DNA of 64,000 bases from JANPBY01 sp963805505 (GTDB lineage: Bacteria > Actinomycetota > Actinomycetes > DATJPE01): assembly GCA_963805505.1 (NCBI GenBank), contig CAWDUP010000004.1:124001-188000 (forward strand), read 5' to 3'. How positions within the stretch are numbered: the first letter of the stretch is position 1; every line of letters begins with the position of its first letter. Below, one piece after another: positions 7,690 through 16,557 of the stretch. Below the pieces are notes generated by a model. It worked only from the letters and a program-made list of their open reading frames with translations. It made no database searches and was not told the DNA's origin. Position numbers and translations under genes: made by a program.

Positions 7690-8694
7690 GTGTCGTCGTC
7701 AGGGCCGCTCGGCCACAGCGATGTCGGCCGACGGGTGTCCGTCCGTCATTGGGTCGCCGACCCCATGGGTGCCCGGGCAGCCACCGATGTCGTCGGGGAG
7801 CTCGCAGAGGCGGATGGTTCCACGTTGTCGATCCGGCGCAGAGACGGGTTTCTCGTTCAGGTGCCGGTCGACTCAGTCATCGCAGCACGCCGGGTGCCTC
7901 CAGCCCCACCGAGGCGGATCCGTACGGCTGCCGAGATAGGTGCTCGAGACCTGGAAGCCATCGCCTGGACCGGCTGGCCCGGACTCGAGCAGGAACACCT
8001 CGGCGAATGGGTCCTTCGAGCGGCCGGGGGCTTCACGGGTCGAGCCAACTCCGCCCTCCCCCTGGGAGAGCCCGGCTGCCCCTGGGACGAGGCGCTGGCG
8101 CACGTCTGCGACTTCTACGGCGGTCGAGGGCTGCGGCCCATGTTCCAGGTGCCTTTGCCGCTCGCCCGTGCAGACGACGATCGCCTCGACCACCTGGGCT
8201 GGACCGTCCACGACCCGGTCCACGTCATGGTCTGCGACGTGGAGCAGGTCGTGTCGGGCACGCCAAGACGCGCCGAGCTGCCGGCCGTGGAGGTGTCCCC
8301 TGACGTCGACGACGACTGGCTGCTGGCCTATCACTATCGAGGCGGCCACCTGCCCCCGCACGCCCGGGCAGTGATCACCGCAGGGGCGGGAGCGGTCTTC
8401 GCGACGGTGCGGGGTGACCACGGCGTCGAAGCCATCGCTCGAGCAGCTGTGGCGCAGCGTTGGGTGGGCGTGACCGCCGTCGAGGTGTCACCGAGATCGC
8501 GCCGCCGGGGTCTGGGGACCCACATCATGCGCGAACTCGTGGCCTGGGCCGGTCGCGCGGGTGCCCGCCATGTCTATCTGCAGGTGGCCGCCGACAATGA
8601 CATCGCGCTCGCGCTGTACGGCCGGATGCGCTTCCAGCGCCACCATGACTACCACTACCGGGTCGCACCAGGCGAGCCGGGATTCGCCATCTAG
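7690..8694 (+). CDS. GNAT acetyltransferase with N-terminal SH3-like domain (Rv0428c-type)
   Basis: 334 residues from GTG 7690, which follows GGGAGGA at good spacing. The first 75 or so residues resemble the small beta-barrel domain placed before GNAT in Rv0428c-like proteins (VGRRVSVRHWV, LSIRRRDGFLVQVP). The C-terminal GNAT domain has the acetyl-CoA loop RSRRRGLGTHIMRELV and AADNDIALALYGRMRF. The acceptor substrate is unknown; histone-like protein acetylation has been suggested for the mycobacterial relative. It is divergent from fdxA-dapC. Confidence 0.75.
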   Translation: MSSSGPLGHSDVGRRVSVRHWVADPMGARAATDVVGELAEADGSTLSIRRRDGFLVQVPVDSVIAARRVPPAPPRRIRTAAEIGARDLEAIAWTGWPGLEQEHLGEWVLRAAGGFTGRANSALPLGEPGCPWDEALAHVCDFYGGRGLRPMFQVPLPLARADDDRLDHLGWTVHDPVHVMVCDVEQVVSGTPRRAELPAVEVSPDVDDDWLLAYHYRGGHLPPHARAVITAGAGAVFATVRGDHGVEAIARAAVAQRWVGVTAVEVSPRSRRRGLGTHIMRELVAWAGRAGARHVYLQVAADNDIALALYGRMRFQRHHDYHYRVAPGEPGFAI

Positions 8695-8763
8695 GCGGTG
8701 TCTCTTCGGATTATCCGCCGTTCACATATCGAGACAGATCGGCTCGCCATACGGATGCCGGAT

Positions 8764-8769
8764 TAACAT
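8764..8769 (+). promoter_or_regulatory. -10 element TAACAT, leaderless start of methyltransferase
   Basis: TAACAT is followed by 7 nt and then the GTG at 8777. There is no purine-rich ribosome site, which fits leaderless transcription. Confidence 0.45.
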
Positions 8770-8776
8770 CTCGCGG

Positions 8777-9535
8777 GTGAGATGGGACGCCGATACGTAC
8801 GACCAGACGTTCTCCTTCGTCACCCGGCACGGCGCCGAGCTGATCGACCTGCTGTCGGCTCAGCCCGCAGAGCGCATCCTCGACCTCGGCTGCGGCACGG
8901 GTCATCAGGCCGCCGAGCTGGCCGGCCGCGGAGTGAACGTCATAGGTCTCGACGCGGACGAAGCGATGATCGAACGCGCTAGCGCTCAGTATCCCGACAT
9001 CACGTTCGTACACGCGGACGCCCAGCAGCTGCGACGCCTGGGTGCCCTCGCCGGCGGGTTCGACGCCGTCGTCTCCAACGCCGCGCTGCACTGGATGCCA
9101 GACCAGGACGCCGTCCTCGCCGGAGTTCACGATCTGCTCGATCCCGGAGGACGCTTGGTCGTCGAACAAGGAGGGCGCGGCAACATCGCCGCCGTCTGGT
9201 CGGCCTTGACCGCCGCATGCACCGACCTCGGGTTGCCCGTCCCCCAGCTTCCTTGGACGTTCCCGTCGCCGGGAGAGCAGGCGTCGAGACTCGAGCGGTG
9301 CGGCTTTCAGGTCCGCGCGCTGGACCTGTTCGAGCGTCCCACGCCCCTGGCGCCGGACGTATCACTGGCCGATTGGGTGGCGATGTTTGTCCCGCAGGCT
9401 CTCGCCGTCGACGCCGAGCTCGCACCGCAGCTTCGAGCGCACATCGATGCTCACGGCCGTGAACATGGGCTCTGTCCCGATCAGGAGTGGATTGCCGACT
9501 ACGTCCGGCTGCGCTTCGTGGCCGTCGCCCGCTGA
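8777..9535 (+). CDS. class I SAM-dependent methyltransferase
   Basis: 252 residues. LDLGCGTGHQAAELA is SAM motif I, GLDADEAMI the acidic loop, VVSNAALHWMPD motif II and LLDPGGRLVVEQGG the post-II segment. It resembles trans-aconitate methyltransferase/Tam-like small-molecule enzymes, but the substrate is not determined. The GTG start at 8777 is supported by the leaderless -10 just upstream; longer in-frame forms would run into the preceding gene. It is convergent with the VanW gene, with 10 bp between stops. Confidence 0.8.
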   Translation: MRWDADTYDQTFSFVTRHGAELIDLLSAQPAERILDLGCGTGHQAAELAGRGVNVIGLDADEAMIERASAQYPDITFVHADAQQLRRLGALAGGFDAVVSNAALHWMPDQDAVLAGVHDLLDPGGRLVVEQGGRGNIAAVWSALTAACTDLGLPVPQLPWTFPSPGEQASRLERCGFQVRALDLFERPTPLAPDVSLADWVAMFVPQALAVDAELAPQLRAHIDAHGREHGLCPDQEWIADYVRLRFVAVAR

Positions 9536-9545
9536 CCGTGCCGCG

Positions 9546-11420
9546 TCAGCCCGAGCCGGACGGTTTGGGTTTGGGGGTCGGAGGCGTCGAGGGCTTCTTC
9601 GGCGGCTTCGGCTTCTCGGCACAGATGATGTTGTTGGCGACGTTGTAGCTTGTCGGAAGCTTCTCGCGCTTCACCACCGCGCCGTCGAGGTCCTTGAACA
9701 CCCGGGTGACCACGATCCGAAAGCCCTCGACTCCACCCTGCGGGACGCAGCCCGGGGAGGGGTCGTAGATCGTCTGGTAGCCACGGATGTCGGTGCGGGG
9801 ACCGAACTCTGCACTGATGTCGTAACGCTTGGTCCCATACATCGAGACCGTGACCGAGCTGTTGGTGATGCTTGCCTTGATGAGCACGGCGGTGGGCGCG
9901 TCGTTGCGAAAACGCAGGTCCAAGCTTCCCCAGGCCACGGTCGCCTCGAGCCCGGGTAGGTAGCGGGAGATGTAGAAGGAGTGGCCGCGTTGCTCGACCC
10001 GCTCCAGACCCGCGTAGAAGGCCGTATGCCACATGGTGGTCGTGATGGTCGAGACGCCGCCGCCGAGCTCTTCTCGGAACCGACCTCCCGAGATCACGGT
10101 GCCGACGGTGTAGCCGTTCTCGACAGTTCGTTCCTTCACCGTGTCGTTCATGCTGAACGTCTCGCCGGGCATGAGCAGCGTCCCGTCGATGTAGCGGGCG
10201 GCCCGGCCGATGTTCGTGACCCGGTAGGCGGCGTACGGGAACGGCTGGGTGAAGGTGGAGATCAGCTGCTTCACACCTAGGGCTTTGGCATCGGCCGTGG
10301 TGAGTTTGGGATCGATGTGCTCTACCCCGACGGTCGTCGTGCGATCACTGGTCTTCGGCAAGACCGCAATGAGGGCAGCCGTCAGCTCAGTTCCGTCCAC
10401 CGTCTGTCCGGCCTTGGACTTCACCACCACTGGCTTCCCAGAAACGATCTTGAAGGTGGCGTCCCTGGGTTCCCGCAACACGTCAGAGAGCTTGCGGTCG
10501 ATCACGGAGCGGAGGGCCTTGACCTTGACCACCGGCGCCAACGAGCCGTCAGCGGCCGCCTTCATGGCCAACGCCGGTCCGAACTGCTTCGGCGTGAGCG
10601 TGACCGATACGCGCTTGCTGGCCGTGGTCCCCTGCACCAGCAGCGTGACCGGACCGGACATGGCCGGCCGTCCGAAATCGTTCAGGGCGGCTTCGACGGC
10701 CGCCTGGTCGACGGCGGGCTCGACGACAACAACGGGGAGCACCACTGGATCCGTGGATCTTAGGTAGGCAGCCCGCAAGGCAGCGGCTGCCGCCGCCTGG
10801 TCGAGGCCGCGTCCGTCCACTGGGTCCACCGGCTCCGCCGAGGTCTCGGTGAAGCGGACACCCCCGTCCTTGGCAGGCACCGCAACGCTCGAGCCGACCT
10901 GCTCGAGGAAGCCGCCCAAGGTCTCCTGGTCGACGCGCACCACAGGTTCGAGCTCATCTGTTGCCACGAGCCTGGTGAGCAGCAGAATCGGGTTGTAGGT
11001 GGGTGCCACGGCCACCGCGACAGTCGCGTCCGCGTCGAAAGACAGGCCCAGCTTCTCCGGAGCCACGCTGGTTGTCTCCGTGCCGACCGTGACCTTGATC
11101 GGTTGGGTCGCTTGGTCGCCGAGGCTGTCGTCCAACGTCGCGACGGCTTGAGACTGCGACATCCCTCCGATGTCGATGCCAAGGACAGATGTGCCCTTGG
11201 GTACGTCTCCGCCGGAGGCGGCCAGCAGGAGGCCGTACAGGACCAGGGCGCCCAGCACGAACCCGGCACCGATGATCCAGCTGCGACGGCGCGTGGGGTC
11301 AGCCCCGGCAGGAGTCGAGGCAGGTGGCAGGGTCGGGTCGATGCTCACGCGGGAGGTTGCTCCGGGGTCGGGGAAATCAGGGAAGCTGGGGACCCTAGGA
11401 GGGTGGCCACCAACTTTCAT
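9546..11420 (-). CDS. VanW family protein, membrane-anchored
   Basis: 624 residues. A cytoplasmic proline-rich head (1-46) and one membrane segment (about 48-68) are followed by an extracytoplasmic region with peptidoglycan-binding-4-like segments (repeats of the type TLDDSLGDQATQPIKVTVG) and then the VanW domain with MPGETFSMND and GGGVSTITTTMWHTAFYAGL. The tail is rich in Pro, Lys and Ser. VanW proteins are linked to glycopeptide resistance and spore or wall peptidoglycan, with no settled reaction. The start is uncertain: ATG 11420 has no clear ribosome site, and a GTG about 24 codons inside is an alternative. Confidence 0.8.
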   Translation of the reverse strand: MKVGGHPPRVPSFPDFPDPGATSRVSIDPTLPPASTPAGADPTRRRSWIIGAGFVLGALVLYGLLLAASGGDVPKGTSVLGIDIGGMSQSQAVATLDDSLGDQATQPIKVTVGTETTSVAPEKLGLSFDADATVAVAVAPTYNPILLLTRLVATDELEPVVRVDQETLGGFLEQVGSSVAVPAKDGGVRFTETSAEPVDPVDGRGLDQAAAAAALRAAYLRSTDPVVLPVVVVEPAVDQAAVEAALNDFGRPAMSGPVTLLVQGTTASKRVSVTLTPKQFGPALAMKAAADGSLAPVVKVKALRSVIDRKLSDVLREPRDATFKIVSGKPVVVKSKAGQTVDGTELTAALIAVLPKTSDRTTTVGVEHIDPKLTTADAKALGVKQLISTFTQPFPYAAYRVTNIGRAARYIDGTLLMPGETFSMNDTVKERTVENGYTVGTVISGGRFREELGGGVSTITTTMWHTAFYAGLERVEQRGHSFYISRYLPGLEATVAWGSLDLRFRNDAPTAVLIKASITNSSVTVSMYGTKRYDISAEFGPRTDIRGYQTIYDPSPGCVPQGGVEGFRIVVTRVFKDLDGAVVKREKLPTSYNVANNIICAEKPKPPKKPSTPPTPKPKPSGSG

Positions 11421-11518
11421 GGTAGACGCGGCGCAGCCATCCGGCGTTCCGCGCGCACCCTACCCGCGCGTCGCGCGCCCCCGCCGCGTAGCGACCGAGC
11501 TGCGGCGACCCGGACTGG

Positions 11519-12478
11519 TCAGGCGGGCTGATATCCGGACAGTCGCGCGTTGTCGATGACAACCGCGGCCGGCGCCTCGACCAAACGAAGCGTGTTCAGC
11601 GAGGTCTCCCCGAAGGCATTCTTGACCGCGCTGGAGAGCCCTAGAACGCCGACGACTCGACCGCGAGCCCGGAGGGGCATCGACAGGAACGTCGACATCT
11701 CCCCCTCGTCGTCGGCCCCGAGGTGTCCCGCGGGGTCGGCAACGCGTGCCTGCAGGTGATGAGCCTCGATGACCTCACCCGTCAGCTGAGCGGCTGACTC
11801 GGCGACTGCGGCGAAGAATTCGCCGTACTGCGTGTGCGAGGTCTCTCGAGCAACCGTGAGGTAGGTCGTCTTGTCATCGAGCATCAACACCGAGGCGAGG
11901 TCGTAGTCGACGATCTTGCCGAGGACGGCGAGGACGGCGGCCACCGTTTCCTCGAATCCCGAGACCTCACCAGCGATGCCGGTCATCTCCGCAGCGACCT
12001 GCGCCTCGAACAGCTTCCGGTCGAGCAGGTCGCACACACGCCCGAAGACGTCGTCGTCGCTGAGCTCCAACGTGTCGGGAGTCAACCGCTCGCGGCCGCC
12101 CCGCGACTCGTCCGCCTCGAGCACCAGTCGGCGAACAGTGGCAACGAGCTCTGGTGCCTCGAAGTCCTTGGTGAGGAACGCCTCCGCGCCCACGTGCTCA
12201 CCCCAGTAGCGGTCGCTCGCGGCGTCCAGCGACGTGAGGAGAAGCACCGGGATGTCCGCGGTCTGCCAGTCGTCCTTGAGCACGCGCGCGGCGACGTAGC
12301 CGCTCACCCTCGGCATCTGGACGTCAAGGATGACGCAGTCGGGTTGATGGGCGAATACGGCCTGGACGGCTTCGACGCCGTCCTCGGCCGTGACGACCGT
12401 GAAGCCGTCTCGCTCGAGCACCATTCCGACGATGCGCCGCAGCGTGGGACTGTCGTCGGCGATAACGACGGTGGGCAT
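11519..12478 (-). CDS. response regulator: CheY-like receiver plus GAF domain
   Basis: 319 residues. Receiver domain 1-118: acidic pair Asp8/Asp9, phospho-acceptor Asp52, Thr82 and Lys104. A linker leads to a GAF domain (about 165-310) ending in the usual paired-helix region. There is no DNA-binding, GGDEF or methylesterase output, so the GAF domain itself must bind a ligand or a partner. It is 11 nt downstream of the CheA stop with its own site AGGAAGGA and is probably the CheA phospho-acceptor in this cluster. No stand-alone CheY is present in the window. Confidence 0.82.
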   Translation of the reverse strand: MPTVVIADDSPTLRRIVGMVLERDGFTVVTAEDGVEAVQAVFAHQPDCVILDVQMPRVSGYVAARVLKDDWQTADIPVLLLTSLDAASDRYWGEHVGAEAFLTKDFEAPELVATVRRLVLEADESRGGRERLTPDTLELSDDDVFGRVCDLLDRKLFEAQVAAEMTGIAGEVSGFEETVAAVLAVLGKIVDYDLASVLMLDDKTTYLTVARETSHTQYGEFFAAVAESAAQLTGEVIEAHHLQARVADPAGHLGADDEGEMSTFLSMPLRARGRVVGVLGLSSAVKNAFGETSLNTLRLVEAPAAVVIDNARLSGYQPA

Positions 12479-12489
12479 GGCGGTCCTTC

Positions 12490-14691
12490 CTATCGTCCGA
12501 CGAGGCGTCGGACCGTACTCACGAGTTCGGCCTGATCGAAGTCGCTCTTGAGCAGGTAAGCCGAGGCACCAGCGTCGAGGCCGGCGCGCTTGTCCGCGTC
12601 GTCACCGCGGGAGGTCATGATGACGACCGGAACTTCCTCCCAGCCGCGCGTCTTGCGGATGGCTCGCGTCAAGCTGAAACCGTCCATGCCAGGCATCTCG
12701 ACGTCGGAGAGCACCAGGTCGACCGGGTCACCCGTGAGCCGACCGGCGCCGTCCTGACCGTCGACAGCCGTGAGGACCTCGTAGCCGGCACCCTCGAGGA
12801 TGACTCGCTGGAGCTCTCGCACGCCGATCGAATCCTCCACCACCAGCACGCGCGGTCGTCGATTCGCGGCGACCGCGGGGGCCGGCTCCAGCCCCGCCTG
12901 ACGGGGGGCTGCCGACGCGGCAGTACGGAAGGCCTGGCCACTGGCGAGCTGCTTGAGGGCTAGCTCTCGGACGTCCAGCAGCAGGAGCACGGTCCCGTCG
13001 CCGTCGATCGTTGCGCCGTTGACGCCGGGGGGGCGGCCCAAGAACGAGCCGAGGTCCTTGACGACGAGCTCCAGCTCGCCCTCCAGGGCATCCACGGCCC
13101 ACGCCACCTGCTCACCACCCCCGCCGTACCGAACGACGACCGCGGTGCGCTGGGCGCGCTCACCCGTCACACCGAGGACACCGCCGAGGTCCGAGACGGG
13201 GATGGTCTGACCGTGCCGCAGCAGCATGGGAGAACCTGCGACGTCCTGGGTGGCCGCGTCGCGCATGTTGAGCGTCTCGACCACGTTGGTCACGGGGAGG
13301 GCGAAGCGTTCGTCGCCGATCCGGGCAACCAGGCAGCGCATCACTCCGAGGGTCACCGGCAAGGTGATCGTGAACGTCGTCCCGACTCCGACCTGCGAGT
13401 CGATCTCGACAGCGCCGCCCAAACCCTCAACGGCGCGCTGAACGACGTCGAGGCCGATCCCGCGCCCGGACGTCTCTGTCACGGCCTCTCGCGTCGAGAA
13501 GCCTGGCGCGAAGAGCAGGCCGAGGAGCGCCTGCCCGGACGTCGATGAGTCCGCGGACAGAAGACCACGGCGGACCGCGGCTTCGTGCAGGCTCTGCTCG
13601 TCGATACCGGGGCCGTCGTCGCTGACCGAGATGGTGACCGTTGCCCCAGCGCTGCGCGCGGACAGCCGTACCGTTGCCTGTGGTCCCTGTCCGATGGCGC
13701 GTCGTTCCTCAGGCGTTCGGCAGCCGTGGTCTACGGCGTTGGTGACGAGGTGCTTGAGCGCATCCGCCACTCCGTCGAGGACCCTGCTGTCCAGCTCGAC
13801 GTCCTGCCCTTCGAGCACCAGCTGCACGTCTTTGCCCGTCGCCCCGGCGACCTCGCGGACCAGCTGGGGGAACGCCGCCACGACCCTGCGCACGGGCACC
13901 ATGGCCAGGCCCATGGCCCCTTCACGAACGGTAGACAGCCGATTCTGCGAGTCTTCAACCCGACCGCGGAGCTCACGGTTGGCCGCATTCAGCTGATCGC
14001 CGAGGGCAACGAGGCCGGCAACGGCGTCGGCGATCTCGGCGGGCAGCCGATGGCCGGCTGCAGCCGTTGACCGGATCGCCGTGGCCCACCGAAGATGGTC
14101 GGCGACCAGGCTCGCCACGACCGCGACCTGCCGTTCCACCCGGCGACCCTCGAGCTCGGCCTCGCCGATGACGTCGAGAAGGTCATGGACTCGGCGGGTC
14201 GGCACCCGGATCGAGTCACCGCTGCGCACTCGGGAGACGTCACCGTCTGGATCCGCCGAACCGCGCTGGGTCAGCCGGGGAACCTCGACTGGGTCCTCTC
14301 CTGCAAGAGCCCGGTCCAGTGCGCTTGTCAGCGCCTGCACGTCCTCGTCCTCGATCGGTTCGTCGGCGCCGGGCATGGCACGGGAGATGGCCTCGGTGAC
14401 GGCCAGCAGGAGGTCCACGAGGTCTCGTCGGACGCCGAAGCGTCCGTCACGTACGGCCGCCAGGACGTCCTCGGCTCGGTGCGCCAGGCCGACGACGCCG
14501 TCGAGGGCCAACGCTCGAGCCGAGCCCTTCACCGTGTGAGCGTCGCGGAACAGGCTGATGACCAGCTGCTTGGGCGAGGGATGGTCCTCCAGCCTGAGCA
14601 GTCCATCACGCAGCGAAGCCAGCTTCTCGTCAACCTCGGCGCGGAAGATCGCGACCAGCTCCGGGTCGTCGGTCCAGCCGTTCCCGGCCAC
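12490..14691 (-). CDS. cheA: hybrid chemotaxis-type histidine kinase CheA with C-terminal receiver
   Basis: 733 residues. HPt domain with phospho-His52 in RDAHTVKGSARAL; dimerisation region; HATPase with HLVTNAVDHG, DDGPGID and SGRGIGLDVV; CheW-like domain (about 440-570); C-terminal receiver with Asp663. The CheY/CheB-docking P2 domain is not evident. The fused receiver could be a phosphate sink or relay. The GTG start lies 1 nt after the stop of the first receptor gene (TGA-A-GTG), so translation is coupled. It signals from the adjacent receptors through CheW. Confidence 0.9.
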   Translation of the reverse strand: MAGNGWTDDPELVAIFRAEVDEKLASLRDGLLRLEDHPSPKQLVISLFRDAHTVKGSARALALDGVVGLAHRAEDVLAAVRDGRFGVRRDLVDLLLAVTEAISRAMPGADEPIEDEDVQALTSALDRALAGEDPVEVPRLTQRGSADPDGDVSRVRSGDSIRVPTRRVHDLLDVIGEAELEGRRVERQVAVVASLVADHLRWATAIRSTAAAGHRLPAEIADAVAGLVALGDQLNAANRELRGRVEDSQNRLSTVREGAMGLAMVPVRRVVAAFPQLVREVAGATGKDVQLVLEGQDVELDSRVLDGVADALKHLVTNAVDHGCRTPEERRAIGQGPQATVRLSARSAGATVTISVSDDGPGIDEQSLHEAAVRRGLLSADSSTSGQALLGLLFAPGFSTREAVTETSGRGIGLDVVQRAVEGLGGAVEIDSQVGVGTTFTITLPVTLGVMRCLVARIGDERFALPVTNVVETLNMRDAATQDVAGSPMLLRHGQTIPVSDLGGVLGVTGERAQRTAVVVRYGGGGEQVAWAVDALEGELELVVKDLGSFLGRPPGVNGATIDGDGTVLLLLDVRELALKQLASGQAFRTAASAAPRQAGLEPAPAVAANRRPRVLVVEDSIGVRELQRVILEGAGYEVLTAVDGQDGAGRLTGDPVDLVLSDVEMPGMDGFSLTRAIRKTRGWEEVPVVIMTSRGDDADKRAGLDAGASAYLLKSDFDQAELVSTVRRLVGR

Positions 14692-14692
14692 T

Positions 14693-16333
14693 TCAGGAAA
14701 CCTTGAACTGGGCGATGCTGGCTCGTAGTTCCGCGGACAGGGTGTTCAACTGCGCCGCCGCGGCCGCGGACTGCTTGGAACCCACCGCGTACTGCCGCGA
14801 CACATCCGAGACCTGCGTCATCGCCGACACCACCTGATCCGAGGCACTGCGCTGCTGCTGAGTCGCGATCGAGATCTCCCGAGCCGCCGTCGTGGTCTCA
14901 TCCACCATCCCCGAGATCCGCTCCAACGCATCCACCACATCCCGAGCCAACCCAGCCCCCGAATGCACCTCCTTCGCGCCCTCCTCCGAGGCCAAGATCG
15001 TCGCGTTCGTCTCCGCCTGGATCAGCGTCACAATCGCCTGGATCTGCCCCGCCGACTCCTGACTACGCTCCGCCAACTTCCGCACCTCAGCAGCCACCAC
15101 CGCGAACCCACGCCCATGCTCACCAGCCCGAGCCGCCTCAATCGCCGCATTCAAAGCCAACAAATTCGTCTGATCAGCCAAATCATCGATCACCGTCAAA
15201 ATCCGGCCGATCTCCTGCGACTTCTCCCCCAAGCTAAGAGCCCGAGACGCAATCGAATCCACCCGCGACGCAATCGCATCCATCGCCGACACACTCGCCC
15301 CCACCGCCACCCGACCATCCTCGGCATGCCGCAACGTCTCCGCCGCATACCGAGCCACCGACTCAGCCGTCTCCGCGATCTGCGCAGCCGTCGCCGCCAA
15401 CTCCTCAATCGTCGACGTCGTCTCCGCCACCGCAGACGACTGCTGAGACGCCGACACCGCATGCTCCTGAGCCGACGCCAACAACTCCCCCGCCGACACC
15501 GAAATCTGCTCACCACCCCCACGAATCTGATCCACGAGGGAGCGGACGTTGCCGACCGTGTGATTGAACGACTCGGTGAGCACGCGCAGGTGCTGCTCGG
15601 AGTCGGCCAGGGACTCTTCGCTCGCGCGGGAATCCTCGACGAGTGCCTGCACGGTCAGGTCTCCGCGAGCAGCCGCACTGAGCGCCTGGGAGATCTCCTC
15701 GACGCGCAGCTCGACCGCCTGGCGCTGGCGTTGCGCCTGGCGGCGCATCTCGAACATGTAGGTCGAGGACTGCTCGGTGAACCACATGCCGAGCACCGTC
15801 GCCGCCATGACCATCACGGCCACAGGGACGGTCTCAGCAGTTGCCGTACCGGCCAGCCAGCCCGCGGTGGCTACTGCCAGACCGGTGCCTACGGCCAGCA
15901 GCCGCAACTGCAGGGACTCGAAGACGACTCCGAAGTAGGGCACGAGGACGAGCACGAGTCCCCAGCCTGCGCCGGCGAACCCGCCGAGGGAGTAGGTCAA
16001 AGCAATGGCCGCACCGAGCTGGATGTAGGAGGTCGCCGGGTCCCAGACCGAGGTGCTGGCGATCGGTAGCTTGTTGGACCACGCGCGAACAGCGAACGTC
16101 GTCGCGACGATGGCCGTCCCGATCATGACCGCGACACCGACGGCAGTGAGCGGCCACGACACCACCAGGTCAGCGGTGAACCGAGTTTCGAGCAGCCACG
16201 CGGCAACAGCGAGGGTGGCCACCAGAAGGTGGACCGAAGCCGTCGCATGCATGTCACGACGTGAGAAGTAGGCCTCCTCCACCGTCATACCTCCCCAGTA
16301 CGTCGCCGCAGTCGGCGTCCCTGTGGTGGTCAT
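14693..16333 (-). CDS. methyl-accepting chemotaxis protein 1
   Basis: 546 residues from ATG 16333, which follows GGGGAGAGG; a TTG 10 codons earlier is also possible. The N-terminal ~170 residues hold about six hydrophobic segments with no large external domain, so sensing may occur in the membrane. The C-terminal signalling domain has the receptor tip DDLADQTNLLALNAAIEAARAGEHGRGFAVVAAEVRKLAERS, which contacts CheA and CheW. No C-terminal CheR-tethering pentapeptide. The last ~275 residues match receptors 2 and 3; the protein ends SIAQFKVS instead of SIAQFSTDRT. Ligand unknown. Confidence 0.88.
   Translation of the reverse strand: MTTTGTPTAATYWGGMTVEEAYFSRRDMHATASVHLLVATLAVAAWLLETRFTADLVVSWPLTAVGVAVMIGTAIVATTFAVRAWSNKLPIASTSVWDPATSYIQLGAAIALTYSLGGFAGAGWGLVLVLVPYFGVVFESLQLRLLAVGTGLAVATAGWLAGTATAETVPVAVMVMAATVLGMWFTEQSSTYMFEMRRQAQRQRQAVELRVEEISQALSAAARGDLTVQALVEDSRASEESLADSEQHLRVLTESFNHTVGNVRSLVDQIRGGGEQISVSAGELLASAQEHAVSASQQSSAVAETTSTIEELAATAAQIAETAESVARYAAETLRHAEDGRVAVGASVSAMDAIASRVDSIASRALSLGEKSQEIGRILTVIDDLADQTNLLALNAAIEAARAGEHGRGFAVVAAEVRKLAERSQESAGQIQAIVTLIQAETNATILASEEGAKEVHSGAGLARDVVDALERISGMVDETTTAAREISIATQQQRSASDQVVSAMTQVSDVSRQYAVGSKQSAAAAAQLNTLSAELRASIAQFKVS
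14704..15535 (-). repeat. signalling-module repeat copy A
   Basis: About 832 bp nearly identical to copies in the next two receptor genes; by eye I see only two substitutions, both near the C-terminal end. The homology stops abruptly at the codons for VDQIRGGG. Inside the repeat the reading frame favours TTG, AAT, ATT and GCT codons, while the flanks favour C- and G-ending ones. Confidence 0.9.
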
Positions 16334-16375
16334 CGGCGGCCGCGCCTCTCCCCTGTAGCCCAACTGGGTGAACGA

Positions 16376-16542
16376 GTAAGCGAGCGTGGCCGGGCCTGGC
16401 AGGAGGCCACATGACCACGCGGCCGGGCGGGGGGTCGGGGGCGGGTAAGCGAGCGTGGCCGGGCCTGGCAGGAGGCCGCATGGCTATGCGGCCGGGTGGG
16501 CGAGCGTGCCGCCCCCGACCCCCACCAGCCACCAGCGACCAG
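16376..16542. repeat. G-rich hairpin repeat array 1 (about 69-bp unit)
   Basis: Fills the gap between receptor genes 1 and 2. The unit begins GTAAGCGAGCGTGGCCGGG and recurs at 16376 and 16445. Each unit contains an inverted repeat, for example GGCCGCAT-ggct-ATGCGGCC in the second. G-runs between units read GGGCGGGGGGTCGGGGGCGGG. The array ends in CCGCCCCCGACCCCCACC, the inverse of the G-run block. The left flank (16352-16374) recurs beside array 2. No gene is credible here. Confidence 0.8.
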
Positions 16543-16557
16543 GCGCCGAACAGCCGG